A stretch of DNA of 64,000 nt from Candidatus Harrysmithiimonas galli (lineage in GTDB: Bacteria; Bacillota; Bacilli; CAJFEE01). The stretch is from contig CAJFEE010000005.1 of NCBI GenBank assembly GCA_904373265.1, positions 62,001-126,000 on the forward strand, given 5' to 3'. Both the position numbers and the translations under genes were made by a program. This document shows, in pieces, positions 27,193 to 36,510 of this stretch. Below the pieces are notes generated by a model. It was given only the letters and a program-made list of their open reading frames with translations. It ran no database searches and was not told the origin of the DNA. Each line of letters begins with the position of its first letter. The stretch's first letter is position 1.

Positions 27193-28269
27193 TCACTTTT
27201 TCTTTTCCTCTGATTTTTTCTTAATAGCAGTTGCTGTGGCATGTACAGCTACACCAGCTGCTGCGACACCAACAATTGTGGCACCAACTTTATCCGGATT
27301 AATCGTTGTTTGCGTTCCAGGAATTTTCGCCATACGTTCAAAAAATGGACCATTATCCCAAAAATCTTTTTCTGTACACCCAATACATGGATTTCCTGAA
27401 AGAATTGGAAAGCTTACACCACCGTTCCAGCGCATTTCAGCACAAGAGCTATAAGTTGTTGGTCCTTTACAGCCTACCTTATACAAACAATATCCTTGTT
27501 GTGCCCCCTCATCATCAAAATTCTCAACAAATAATCCAGCATCAAAATATGCACGGCGATTACATTTGTCATGAATGCGATGACGATAAAATGCTTTTGG
27601 TCTGCCCAAATTGTCCAACTCTGGTAGAGCTCCAAAGGTAATATAATGTGCAATCACACCGGTCATAACCTCGGCAATTGGCGGACAGCCAGGAACTTTC
27701 ACAATCGGAATAGATGAATCAATTTTCAAACCATCAATTGATTCCGCACCCGTCGGATTTGGGTGTGCTGCCTGAATGCCTCCATGACAAGCACATGTTC
27801 CATACGCAAATACAGCAAGTGCGCCACTACATGCATGTTCAATTACACTACGACCAGATCGACCTCCAACATATAAGAAATCATCTTCTCCTGGAACTGC
27901 ACCTTCTATCACAACAATATATTTTCCATTATAGTTTTTAATCACATTTTCCATTGCCATTTCCACAGCATGACCTGAAGCCGCACTTAACACTTCTGTG
28001 TACTCCAAAGAAATCATATCCAATAATACACTTTGGGCACTTGGTTGAAAGGAACGAATAAATGACTCAGAACAACCCGTACAGTCTTGTGCTTCTAGCC
28101 AGATTACAGGTACACGCTCTTTTGTCTCCATTGCATGAACCACTTCATTTGTTTTTGCATGACTTAAACCAAGTGTGGCTGCCAATGCTGTACACATTTT
28201 CATAAAATCGCGTCTTGAGAAGCCACGATCAAGCGCTTCTTGCAAAATCGTTTTTTGATTTTCTTTCAA
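27193..28269 (-). CDS. hyaA: [NiFe]-hydrogenase small subunit, Tat-exported
   Basis: 358 aa, TTG start with GGAG 10 bases upstream. The twin-arginine signal SRRDFMK (18-24) is followed by a hydrophobic stretch. Fe-S ligands include DCTGC (proximal cluster), GTCACHGG, PGCPP, HDKC (distal cluster) and the medial-cluster block NPCIGCTEKDFWD. The C-terminal helix (about 328-346, GATIVGVAAAGVAVHATATA) anchors it in the membrane next to HyaC. First gene of hyaABCD-orf. Confidence 0.97.
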   Translation of the reverse strand: MKENQKTILQEALDRGFSRRDFMKMCTALAATLGLSHAKTNEVVHAMETKERVPVIWLEAQDCTGCSESFIRSFQPSAQSVLLDMISLEYTEVLSAASGHAVEMAMENVIKNYNGKYIVVIEGAVPGEDDFLYVGGRSGRSVIEHACSGALAVFAYGTCACHGGIQAAHPNPTGAESIDGLKIDSSIPIVKVPGCPPIAEVMTGVIAHYITFGALPELDNLGRPKAFYRHRIHDKCNRRAYFDAGLFVENFDDEGAQQGYCLYKVGCKGPTTYSSCAEMRWNGGVSFPILSGNPCIGCTEKDFWDNGPFFERMAKIPGTQTTINPDKVGATIVGVAAAGVAVHATATAIKKKSEEKKK

Positions 28270-28312
28270 AATTACTCATCTCCTTACAAGATTTTTAATC
28301 TAACTGACTTCT

Positions 28313-28349
28313 ATAAAATGAAAACAAAATTACAATGACAACGTTTACA
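28313..28349 (-). promoter_or_regulatory. Probable hyaA promoter with overlapping cre-like site
   Basis: On the minus strand TTGTCA (28336-28341) and TTTTAT (28313-28318) are 17 bases apart. The -35 box lies inside TGTAAACGTTGTCA (28336-28349), which fits the CcpA consensus TGWAANCGNTNWCA at every fixed position. CcpA bound here would block RNA polymerase, giving repression on preferred sugars. This is a pattern match only. Confidence 0.5.
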
Positions 28350-29125
28350 TTACCATACATCTTTACAATTTTGTTATCTCTTCACAATTACGTAACAAAA
28401 AATACATATTTTAAGATGCTTGTAATTTTAAATGTATAAGATATTACATTTCTACTCATTTTTTACAAAAACATGTCAAATTTTATTCTAATTAATTGTG
28501 ACAATAACAAGTTATAAGAAAAGAGAGTGGATAACAACAATTGCTATCATTATATCGTGTCCAAAAATATAGGATGATGTAACAATAAACTTGTAAAAAA
28601 TATTAATCTTTTGAAGGAATTATATAAAATGAAAGAAAATGGATTTACGCCATGTTCTAGAAAAAGAAATATTTGTATATATAATTTTTTATTTGAGTCA
28701 CCTTTGCTCTTACACCCTTTCTCTTCTAAAACTTTTTAAATATGTAAGTTATATACAGATAAAAAAGTTGACATTTATTATGTTTTTACTTCTATAAAAA
28801 ATATGAAATTAAACCATAAGAATAGAGCACTTAAATGTCCAAATCATATGTAAACTAAACAACTGGGTTACCTTTAACGCCTACTTTTCACAATTCTTTT
28901 GCCATAGGTATATCCATTTCCATATGTCACATATCATTAAACTATAATTGAAAGTCATACCCCACTTAAAAATTCATTGATTCCATTTTTAATTTTTCTT
29001 TCAATATAGTAGTTTACAATTATAATATACCCTTTGTTGCTTTGAATATTAGGAAATTGGGACATAATCAAAAAAATTTGGCTTATAACTGATATAATTT
29101 TAAATTAGGAAATTTATAAAATTAA
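28350..29125. other. Long AT-rich region upstream of the hydrogenase operon
   Basis: No gene, tRNA or recognisable riboswitch. Its length would allow further regulator sites for hyaA, but I see no convincing FNR-type TGTGA-N6-TCACA palindrome. Confidence 0.5.
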
Positions 29126-29181
29126 AAAATCCGAACCCATGTGAAGCTCTACTTAAAATTTCACTTTATAGCTCGGATTTT
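29126..29181 (-). terminator. Terminator after DUF423 gene
   Basis: AAAATCCGA (29126-29134) pairs with TCGGATTTT (29173-29181). An inner GTGAA/TTCAC stem strengthens it, and a T-rich run follows on the minus strand. Confidence 0.7.
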
Positions 29182-29211
29182 ATTTTGGTTGAGTGCCGCT
29201 CTTGTCTCAGC

Positions 29212-29586
29212 CTATTTTTCATATTTTAATACAGATTGAATTACAAGTATCCATCCAACTAAAAAACTTATACCTCCAATTGGTGTAATTGCACCAAGCA
29301 TGCTGATTTTTGTTAACGCCAATATGTATAAACTTCCTGAAAATACAATGATTCCAAATAAGAAAGCATATCCTGTCCATTTTAATAACGATTGCATCCC
29401 ATATCTGCTTACCAATAAAGCAACAAATAATAATGCAAGTGCGTGTGACATTTGATAGGTTACTGCTTTTTGCCAAATGTCCATTCCATATTCAGATACA
29501 CGTCCTTCCAATATATGCGCACCAAATGCACCAAATGCAACAGACAAAAAACCATTTACTGCACCAAAAATAATAAATTTCTTCAT
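29212..29586 (-). CDS. DUF423 family small membrane protein
   Basis: 124 aa with four predicted membrane helices. The start MKKFIIFGAVNGFLSVAFGA continues FGAHILEGR, and QKAVTYQMSHALALL lies mid-protein; both are hallmarks of the DUF423 (YwdK/YgdD) family found across bacteria. Function is unknown. Monocistronic between two terminators. Confidence 0.92.
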   Translation of the reverse strand: MKKFIIFGAVNGFLSVAFGAFGAHILEGRVSEYGMDIWQKAVTYQMSHALALLFVALLVSRYGMQSLLKWTGYAFLFGIIVFSGSLYILALTKISMLGAITPIGGISFLVGWILVIQSVLKYEK

Positions 29587-30325
29587 ACTTTTCCCATCTT
29601 TCCTTATGTATTTCTATTTTCCTTTGGTTTATAGCAATGAAGTTCAATTGCTTTATTCTTTTAATTTTAACCAAATCTGCTCGAAATGGAAAGGAATTTA
29701 TAACTGGTTGACCATTCAAATTGGATAACAATAAGTAAAAAGCCATTTTCCATATAAATTGGATAATATTTTCTAACTTCTAAAAGGACGTGAAAGAAAA
29801 GGAAGAGAAGCATTCAAAATAACAAAAAAAGAGAATTCACAACGCTTTGCAATCCCTTGTTTTTTTACATATTGCTACCAAGGATGGAGCAACACTTTTA
29901 AGAATGCACACAATTTCGAGAAATCTTTTGGTAGATTTTTTTATAAAATTATAAGATAAAAAATAAATCATAGCAACGTTTTATGAAACTGAACCTCTTT
30001 TTCTTTCGTTTAAACCTTTATAAAAGAGAGTTATTTTGGAGATGGTAAAATAAATCCTTTCTGTACTATAATTTAGAAAACGTCTATCCTTGTTTCCTTA
30101 AAAAACTTACTTAAATATGCGTTGATTGCAAGTTTTAAAATGACATATTTTGCTCTGAAAAGATTTATAAACCAGCAATGTAAAATGTTTCTTTTTCTAC
30201 TTTATTTATAGTTGAAATATTGATTGGTATTTTAATGTAGAATCATCTAATTTGTTATTGAACAATAAAGAAAGCTCTCTTTTTATACAGCTATACCCAG
30301 CTACACTTATACTGTCTTAAAATGC
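29587..30325. other. AT-rich intergenic region
   Basis: About 740 bases without a supported gene. No tRNA or structured RNA recognised; the small open frames overlapping 29.6-29.75 kb look like chance. Confidence 0.5.
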
Positions 30326-30365
30326 AAAAAAACCCGTTTGCCTATATTTTGGCAAGCGGTTTTTC
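30326..30365 (-). terminator. Terminator after cueP
   Basis: AAAAACCCGTTTGCC and GGCAAGCGGTTTTT (right arm from 30351) form a stem with one mismatch and an 8-base loop, followed on the minus strand by TTTTTTTGC. It lies about 40 bases after the cueP stop. Confidence 0.85.
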
Positions 30366-30401
30366 TGAATCTAAAAAAGTTCCATATGTTTTTATCACTT
30401 A

Positions 30402-30944
30402 TCATCCCAATTGTAGCGTCGTAATACAAGTATTATCCCCTGTAAAGGTAGAGAAATCAAGTGTCGCTGTTTTCTCGTCCATCACAACCGTCATATGATA
30501 TTCCTCATTCTTAGGCAGCCAAAAATCAATGAAACCATTGGCCTGTGTTTTTGTTTTCTCATCAAAAACTACATTTCCGTTCTTATCTTCAATTCTAACA
30601 GTCATTTCTTCATCAACGAGTTCACCTTGACAACCTGTTAAACTATGGTTTGTACATGGATGGGTTTGATTGATATACGGTGCAAAAGAAACAAAAAACT
30701 CATCCTTTGGCAACTCATAGATTGTTTCGCTTGCATCTGCATGTGTGACAATCAACTGTTCAGAAGTAATCGAAGCGGTGTCATTTTTTAGCTTGCCGAT
30801 GCTGTAATCATGCACAAGCTGTTTGATATCTGTTGTATCATGCACTGTCAACCCTTCATTTGTTTGGTCTTCATCTGCCAAATCACCACAACCACCAATC
30901 AACATCAATGTAAGCAAACCTGCAATCTTCAATTTCTTTTTCAT
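30402..30944 (-). CDS. cueP: CueP-like copper-binding lipoprotein
   Basis: 180 aa. Lipoprotein signal with lipobox IGGC (Cys19). The mature part carries NQTHPCTNHSLTGCQGEL and a C-terminal DNTCIT, the cysteine/histidine pattern of CueP proteins, which bind copper outside the cytoplasm. NGFIDFWLP is another family block. It probably buffers copper at the cell surface. No copper ATPase or regulator is next to it. Sits downstream of tatC with a terminator on each side. Confidence 0.85.
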   Translation of the reverse strand: MKKKLKIAGLLTLMLIGGCGDLADEDQTNEGLTVHDTTDIKQLVHDYSIGKLKNDTASITSEQLIVTHADASETIYELPKDEFFVSFAPYINQTHPCTNHSLTGCQGELVDEEMTVRIEDKNGNVVFDEKTKTQANGFIDFWLPKNEEYHMTVVMDEKTATLDFSTFTGDNTCITTLQLG

Positions 30945-31113
30945 TTCATAACCACCCTACTATTTATTATATAAATATAGTATATACATTTTCAGCGGTA
31001 TGGACAAGAGACTTACAGAAAATAGCATTTGATATATTGATAAAAACAACATCAATAAAATAAACTGAAATGAGTGGATCTTTATATATCTAAAGGTAAA
31101 AATTTATGCAAAA

Positions 31114-31150
31114 AAAAGAAGCGGTTTATAAAATTTTTTCCGCCTCTTTT
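31114..31150 (-). terminator. Terminator overlapping the end of tatC
   Basis: AAAAGAAGCGG (31114-31124) pairs with CCGCCTCTTTT (31140-31150), one mismatch. On the minus strand the stem's first arm is coding sequence for the last residues of TatC and the stop codon sits in the loop, followed by TTTTTTT. Confidence 0.8.
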
Positions 31151-31863
31151 TTTTCTTTACGCAATTTTAAGCGATAAACAATTTTGGCAATGTTAACACT
31201 GATTTCAAATAGTAAAAGCAACGGTGCAGCAATCACAAGATCTGAAATAAAATCTGGTGGAGATAACGTAACCGCAATGACAATTAAAATAAAATAGGCA
31301 TATTTCCGCATTTTTCCCAACTGATAAGGGTTAATCATGCCAATTGAAGTTAAAAACATAATAATTAATGGCATTTCAAACAAGAAACCGAATGGAACAC
31401 TCATATTCAATACAAAAGAGAAATATTTCTCCGTTGTATACATCTCAATAAACATATTTTCTCCCAAATTGGATAAAAAGCGCATAATCAAAGGAAAAAT
31501 AACAAAAAAGCCAAATACTAGCCCACCTATAAAAAAAATAAAAAATCCAGGAATATAAGGGAGTGCTGCTTTTCTTTCATGTTCATATAAACCTGGCTTT
31601 ACAAACGCCCAAAATTCATAAGCAATGGTCGGTATCGTAAAAGCAATGCCAAACACAGTTGCAATTTTAAAATAAAATCCTAGAATTTCAGTTGGACTCA
31701 GAACAGATAAATTCTCATTTAAATCTTTAATTAAATATTGATAAATATCTTCTACAAAGATAAAACCGATAATCGTAAATATAACAAATACAATGAGTAC
31801 AACAATTAAGCGTCTACGAAATTCATCCAAATGATCAAGGATACCCATCGTTTTATCGTCCAT
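31126..31863 (-). CDS. tatC: Twin-arginine translocase subunit TatC
   Basis: 245 aa, six membrane helices. The start MDDKTMGILDHLDEFRRRLI carries the signal-peptide-binding region (the family HLxELRxR). FVKPGLYEHERKA is a second conserved block. TatC recognises RR signal peptides such as that of HyaA. RBS AAGGAG. It follows tatA by about 90 bases, with a small hairpin in between. Confidence 0.96.
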   Translation of the reverse strand: MDDKTMGILDHLDEFRRRLIVVLIVFVIFTIIGFIFVEDIYQYLIKDLNENLSVLSPTEILGFYFKIATVFGIAFTIPTIAYEFWAFVKPGLYEHERKAALPYIPGFFIFFIGGLVFGFFVIFPLIMRFLSNLGENMFIEMYTTEKYFSFVLNMSVPFGFLFEMPLIIMFLTSIGMINPYQLGKMRKYAYFILIVIAVTLSPPDFISDLVIAAPLLLLFEISVNIAKIVYRLKLRKEKKEAEKIL

Positions 31864-31914
31864 GATCGCTCTCCTTATTTCATTATTTCATCAAAAAGAC
31901 AAACACATAAAAGA

Positions 31915-31935
31915 AACCCAGCCTTGTACTGGGTT
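31915..31935 (-). terminator. Short hairpin between tatA and tatC
   Basis: AACCCAG (31915-31921) pairs with CTGGGTT (31929-31935). On the minus strand TCTTTTATG follows. The short stem suggests partial termination that lowers tatC relative to tatA. Confidence 0.5.
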
Positions 31936-31949
31936 CTATCATACATTTC

Positions 31950-32159
31950 TTACTTTTCAGTCGTTTCTTTTCTTGCTTCTACGTTGCTATTCTTTTTCAT
32001 TTCTGGCTCATCCTCTGTTAATTCACGCGCTGATTTTTTAAATTCTTTCAAGGTTTGACCAAATGAACGACCAATTTCCGGCAATTTTTTCGGTCCGAAA
32101 ATGACAAGTGCAATTATCAAAATTAAAATCAATCCAGATAAACCAATATTTTGAAACAT
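31950..32159 (-). CDS. tatA: Twin-arginine translocase subunit TatA
   Basis: 69 aa. One N-terminal membrane helix (about 5-21), the conserved [20 protein letters not shown] hinge and amphipathic helix, and a charged tail. Together with TatC it forms the minimal TatAC translocase typical of Gram-positives. No TatB is seen. Separated by about 100 bases from plsC and may have its own promoter. Confidence 0.96.
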   Translation of the reverse strand: MFQNIGLSGLILILIIALVIFGPKKLPEIGRSFGQTLKEFKKSARELTEDEPEMKKNSNVEARKETTEK

Positions 32160-32257
32160 TTTTCATTCCTCCTAGATGGTTAAACGACTATATTTATTAT
32201 AAATTCTTTTATACAAGATGTAAAAGCAAATAATATATTTCATATTTTAGACATATT

Positions 32258-32992
32258 TTATTCACATTTTCCCATTTTCATCAAGGCTTCTTGAATTTGA
32301 ATTTGAATTTCAGATGCCAATTGTCTGGTATCTTTTTTGGCAATCCATTCAGCCGAACATTTAGGCAAGACTTGTACTTTGGCATGCGTACGACCGAATC
32401 TTCCTTTTGCAGATTCCATCATTCGATGCGTGCCAGAAATTGCAATCGGGACAATACATACCTGCGCATCTTTTGCAAAGCGGAAACTCCCTTGTTTAAA
32501 CGGCAACATTTCATCTGTCCCACTGCGGGTCCCTTCAGGAAAAATCACAATAGAGCGACCTTCTTTTAAAATTTCGATCCCTTCCTTCATAGCAAGAACC
32601 CCTTGTCTTCGATTTTTTCGATCTACCAATACACAACGCATGAGACGCATCCATCTTGCAACAAATGGAAGCTTTGTTATTTCAACTTTGGAAACAAAGC
32701 CAATTGGATGTTTTAAATAACCAAGTAAAACCGGAATATCAAAATTACTTTGATGATTAGAAACAAACAAAATCCCTTCATCTTTTGGAATATTTTCAAG
32801 ACCTGAAATTTCAACAGTTGAACCAGTTGAACGAACCATTCCACGACCAAAGATTTCACCCTGCTTTTGCACAAGAAGAGCCATCTTAGCTTTATTTGAA
32901 TCTGGAAATTCTTTTTCCAACTTTCTGAGCATCGGATACATGCTTATCACTTTTAAAATCGTATAGCCAACTACACGGATCGAACGAATCAT
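32258..32992 (-). CDS. plsC: 1-acyl-sn-glycerol-3-phosphate acyltransferase
   Basis: 244 aa. The acyltransferase motifs NHQSNFD (HX4D) and FPEGTRS are present, with an N-terminal membrane segment. It makes phosphatidic acid at the inner membrane face. Its start overlaps the folA stop by four bases, so it belongs to the methyltransferase-thyA-folA-plsC operon. Confidence 0.93.
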   Translation of the reverse strand: MIRSIRVVGYTILKVISMYPMLRKLEKEFPDSNKAKMALLVQKQGEIFGRGMVRSTGSTVEISGLENIPKDEGILFVSNHQSNFDIPVLLGYLKHPIGFVSKVEITKLPFVARWMRLMRCVLVDRKNRRQGVLAMKEGIEILKEGRSIVIFPEGTRSGTDEMLPFKQGSFRFAKDAQVCIVPIAISGTHRMMESAKGRFGRTHAKVQVLPKCSAEWIAKKDTRQLASEIQIQIQEALMKMGKCE

Positions 32993-33492
32993 GTTCGTTC
33001 CTCCTTTATTTTACGCGTATAACGCCAATATGCATGTGGATATTGATTTTTCTCATCAACTTTTCCTTTTTGAATCAATTCCTTCTGCCAATCCTCTAAA
33101 GAAAAATCTGGAAAAAAAGTATCTCCTTTAAAAACATAATCAATTTTTGTAATCAGCATTTCATCTATAAACGGCAACGCCTGTTTGTATAAATTCGCAC
33201 CGCCAATAACATAAGCTGGTACATCAGATGGCAAGTATGTCAAAACATCTTGTATGGAAAAAAAAATTTCAACTGGTACATCTGGTTTCCAATTTTTATT
33301 TCTAGTCAGCACGATATTTCTTCGATTGGGAAGCGGTCTCCCGATCGATTCAAACGTTTTTCTTCCCATAATAACGATGTGTCCTATCGTTGTTTCTTTA
33401 AAAAACTGTAGATCTGCCGGTAGGTACCAAGGCAATGTGTTCTGATTCCCAATCAATCCTTGTTGGTCCATTGCTACAATCAACGATAACAA
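32989..33492 (-). CDS. folA: Dihydrofolate reductase
   Basis: 167 aa if read from the TTG at 33492, which is 8 bases after AGGAGG; the GTG at 33501 overlaps the ribosome binding site. Family motifs: VAMDQQGLIG, LPWYLPADLQFFK, VIMGRKTFESIG and YVIGGANLYKQ. It regenerates tetrahydrofolate for ThyA, the gene directly upstream. Confidence 0.95.
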   Translation of the reverse strand: MLSLIVAMDQQGLIGNQNTLPWYLPADLQFFKETTIGHIVIMGRKTFESIGRPLPNRRNIVLTRNKNWKPDVPVEIFFSIQDVLTYLPSDVPAYVIGGANLYKQALPFIDEMLITKIDYVFKGDTFFPDFSLEDWQKELIQKGKVDEKNQYPHAYWRYTRKIKEERT

Positions 33493-33510
33493 AACTGACA
33501 CCTCCTATAT

Positions 33511-34305
33511 TTATACGGAAACTGGAGCAGAAATTTTTTCATGATATCGATAATTCTCAAAAGAAAAATCTTCAAAACGATAGTCAAAAATGGTCTCAGG
33601 TTTTCTTGTGATTACAAGTTTTGGCAAATCATATGGCTCTCTTTGCAATTGTATTTTTACTTGCTTCAAATGGTTTTTATAAATATGCACATCACCGCCA
33701 GACCAAATAAATTCTCCAACCGACAAATCCAGTTGCTGCGCCATCATATGCGTAAGCAACGAATAACTAGCAATATTAAATGGCACACCTAAAAATACAT
33801 CACAGCTTCTTTGATTTAGCAGACAAGACAACTTTCCATTGGCAACATAGAACTGAAATGCATAGTGGCAAGGCGGAAGTGCCATTTCAGAAAGCTCACC
33901 AACATTCCATGCATTCACCAGTAGACGACGAGAATTGGGATTGGTACGAAGCTCATCCATCACAATCTGAATTTGATCAAATGTTTCACCATGATGGTTT
34001 GTCCAACACCTCCACTGCTTACCGTAAATCGGACCTAAATCTCCATTTTTATCTGCCCATTCATTCCAAATTCGCACTTTATTTTTCTGTAAATAACGAA
34101 TATTCGTATCACCATTTAAAAACCACAACAGTTCATAGACAATTGCCGGAATATGAAGTTTCTTAGTTGTCAAAAGCGGAAAACCTTTATTTAAATCAAA
34201 ACGCATTTGTCGGGCAAACACAGAGTATGTCCCAGTCTGAGTACGATCTTCTTTTTCTGTACCATTTTCTAAAATATCCTTTAATAAATCCAAATATTGC
34301 CGCAA
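33511..34305 (-). CDS. thyA: Thymidylate synthase
   Basis: 264 aa, TTG start with AGGAGG 7 bases upstream. The catalytic cysteine is in [12 protein letters not shown], with [24 protein letters not shown] and [10 protein letters not shown] also conserved. It makes dTMP from dUMP, consuming methylene-tetrahydrofolate. Length is standard for ThyA. Cotranscribed with folA. Confidence 0.97.
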   Translation of the reverse strand: MRQYLDLLKDILENGTEKEDRTQTGTYSVFARQMRFDLNKGFPLLTTKKLHIPAIVYELLWFLNGDTNIRYLQKNKVRIWNEWADKNGDLGPIYGKQWRCWTNHHGETFDQIQIVMDELRTNPNSRRLLVNAWNVGELSEMALPPCHYAFQFYVANGKLSCLLNQRSCDVFLGVPFNIASYSLLTHMMAQQLDLSVGEFIWSGGDVHIYKNHLKQVKIQLQREPYDLPKLVITRKPETIFDYRFEDFSFENYRYHEKISAPVSV

Positions 34306-34316
34306 AGGTATTCCTC

Positions 34317-35099
34317 CTAACTGTTGTTTTCAATCCATCCAAAATGAAATTGTGCTGTTTTTCGTTTGATAACATGAAAACCAAGTGTTGAAAAAAGGGC
34401 ACTTTGATAATGTGCTTTTAATACCACACGCTGGCTTGCAACACGCATGGCTTCTTTTACTGCTTTATCGGTTAAAATATCATAGCAAGCTTTTTCTCTT
34501 AATGCCTCGATTCCTTTTGATGACACAATTGGATTTTCAAACATTGGATCAAAATAAACAACATCATACGCATTGGTTGGCATTTCCTTCAGTTTTTCAT
34601 AATGATCACCAGAAAACACTTGAATTCGACGCATTGAAGTTTCAAAGGATGGATCTAAATCATATAGATAATTTTGAAACCCGTCTGCTACAATAAAAGA
34701 TAAAATCCGACTTTTCTCAATTCCGCTTACCTTTCCATTAGAACCAACACAATAGGCCGCAAGCAAAGCATCTGTTCCCATTCCAAGTGTACAATCCAAA
34801 AAACGCATTCCCCTTTTCAATTGTGTAGCTTCTAAAAAAGGATCATAGGCCCCTTTTTTCAATCGTTTCATACGAAACATTGCGGAGCCTGGATGAAACA
34901 ATAAAGGTTGCTCACTTGATTTTGTATATAAGATATATGCATCGTTGGATACAACCAAAACATCTTGACCATATTTGGAAATGATGGAAGCAATGGAACG
35001 TTTTTGTCTTGGAACAAATGTTGCTGCAAAATAATTTTGTGCTGTAATGCACCTTTTTTCCTGTTTTGCAGTAGGACGATAACATGTTGTAACAATCAT
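34317..35099 (-). CDS. Class I SAM-dependent methyltransferase, RsmJ/YpiP-like
   Basis: 260 aa from the ATG at 35099 (GGTGA upstream); a TTG at 35111 is less likely. The SAM-binding motif is [16 protein letters not shown] (about 98-113) and the catalytic motif is [11 protein letters not shown]. This DPM-type pattern is shared with RsmJ (16S rRNA m2G) and with YpiP-like proteins of Bacilli. The N-terminus (about 1-80) is a separate small domain. The substrate is unknown, probably RNA. First gene of the operon with thyA, folA and plsC. Confidence 0.8.
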   Translation of the reverse strand: MIVTTCYRPTAKQEKRCITAQNYFAATFVPRQKRSIASIISKYGQDVLVVSNDAYILYTKSSEQPLLFHPGSAMFRMKRLKKGAYDPFLEATQLKRGMRFLDCTLGMGTDALLAAYCVGSNGKVSGIEKSRILSFIVADGFQNYLYDLDPSFETSMRRIQVFSGDHYEKLKEMPTNAYDVVYFDPMFENPIVSSKGIEALREKACYDILTDKAVKEAMRVASQRVVLKAHYQSALFSTLGFHVIKRKTAQFHFGWIENNS

Positions 35100-35147
35100 T
35101 TTTGTCACCAAAATTCTTTATAATTATGCGTTTGGCATTTGCACTTC

Positions 35148-35176
35148 ATTATACAATTTGTCCTTAAAGCAGTAAA
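35148..35176 (-). promoter_or_regulatory. Probable promoter of the methyltransferase-thyA-folA-plsC operon
   Basis: On the minus strand TTTACT (35171-35176), 17 bases, then a perfect TATAAT (35148-35153), about 50 bases upstream of the first start codon. Confidence 0.6.
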
Positions 35177-35250
35177 GTAAAGAGAGAAAAATTTAAGGAT
35201 ACAAGAAAACGAATAGGAATTTTTATTGAATTTAAGGCATCTGTATACAA

Positions 35251-35291
35251 AAAAGCTCCCATGCCAGAGAATAACCTCCAAATCAGGGAGC
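35251..35291 (-). terminator. Orphan terminator-like hairpin
   Basis: GCTCCC (35255-35260) pairs with GGGAGC (35286-35291); on the minus strand it is followed by TTTTTTG. The nearest upstream minus-strand gene, ssb, ends over 500 bases away. Confidence 0.6.
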
Positions 35292-35807
35292 CTTTTACAC
35301 CTATCCGATTTAAATTTAGAAATGACCAGCCTATTTTCTACATCAAAGCATTACAGGAGATCTGTTTCTTTTCGTTTATAAAATTCATATTTTTAAATTT
35401 TTTAATTTAGAATTATAATTCCAAAAACGAATCAATATACTACCAACGACGACAGCATAAATGATTCAGGATTATCCCATCACCATCTGACTACAACTAT
35501 TGTTTATGAAACTCAATAAAATGCGCTTGGGTCAGCATACTCTAGACTTTCATTGTGAAAGGTATATCGCACAATTACCATAAAAAGCGTTTTAATAAAA
35601 TTAAGGTCGTTCATTCCTTATAATCTCAAAAATACTACACCATTTTGAATGTCATAATATGCGCTGATATTCAATACAAGTTGATCCTCTTCTTAAAAAT
35701 TCCTATCTGAAAAATAGTCGTATCTGATCCGCTTTCATCCCATCAGTAATCGTTGAACAATCCTTTTTCATTTTCCTCTAGACAGCTAGACATTTCCAAA
35801 CAAATAT
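35292..35807. other. Intergenic region between ssb and an orphan terminator
   Basis: No open frame with a ribosome binding site. It could be a long ssb 3' untranslated region or hold a small RNA ended by the hairpin at 35251-35291, but I see no clear promoter. Confidence 0.4.
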
Positions 35808-36194
35808 TTAGAATTTAACACTGGATTCCTCTGGCTTACAAAAAATCTCATCTATAAAAACAGATTCATTTCTATTCCTCTTTCGTCCTAAAAGTGTTAA
35901 AGCATCTGCGATCAATTCCGTCGTATAAACCTTCTCATTTTGATTGTTTATATAGATTCTTGTAGACAATCTACCAGAAACTCCAATTTGGTCACCCTTA
36001 CTGCAATAATTCCCAATAGTTTGCGCCATTCGGTCCCAAAAAACACAAGGAATAAAATCAGCTTCATATTTTCCTTCTTTTGATTTATATGGGCGCTGAA
36101 CAGCAATATTTAATCGAACAACTGCTTTTTTGTTTTCGGTATATTTTAACAGCGGATCTTTTGTCAAACGCCCAATAATTAAAATTTTGTTCAT
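35808..36194 (-). CDS. ssb: Single-stranded DNA-binding protein, tail-less paralogue
   Basis: 128 aa from the ATG at 36194, AAGGAG 9 bases upstream. An OB-fold domain fills about residues 1-105 (MNKILIIGRLTKDPLLKYTE, then DFIPCVFWDRMAQTI). The usual long Gly/Gln linker and the acidic DDDIPF-type tip that recruits repair proteins are missing; it ends KPEESSVKF. It is therefore probably not the main replication SSB, which should be elsewhere; SsbB-like or mobile-element SSBs have such short forms. Confidence 0.85.
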   Translation of the reverse strand: MNKILIIGRLTKDPLLKYTENKKAVVRLNIAVQRPYKSKEGKYEADFIPCVFWDRMAQTIGNYCSKGDQIGVSGRLSTRIYINNQNEKVYTTELIADALTLLGRKRNRNESVFIDEIFCKPEESSVKF

Positions 36195-36465
36195 TGTACA
36201 CAACTCCTTTGTTTTTCTTTATATCCTACAAAAAATTCAAAGAAGAGACAAATCAACAAAATTGAAAGATCCTTAACAAAAATTAAAAAACAAACTGTTT
36301 TTTTTCCCTCTTTTCTCAATTTCAATAAAGCTAGAACAAAAATCAAAAACGACTTCACATTGGCATATTTTTCTTAAAGAAAACAACAGACCTACCACAA
36401 ACCCAAATTGGATTGACTCTTTTTCTTATACATATCTATCAGACAAAAGAGTTTAGAAAAAATGG
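36195..36465. other. AT-rich intergenic region upstream of ssb
   Basis: Holds the ssb promoter somewhere and no gene that I can support. Confidence 0.4.
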
Positions 36466-36479
36466 GCTTGAAACCAAGC
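36466..36479 (-). terminator. Weak terminator after DEAD-box helicase
   Basis: GCTTG and CAAGC (36466-36470, 36475-36479) form a short stem; on the minus strand CCATTTTTTC follows. Confidence 0.45.
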
Positions 36480-36510
36480 TTTTACAATAAAAAATACTTC
36501 AATTCCAGGT

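Noticed and set aside
28350-28600. FNR-type sites upstream of hyaA (several TGTGA or TTGTGAC half-sites)
   Set aside because: No half-site has a properly spaced partner; single half-sites are expected by chance in AT-rich DNA.
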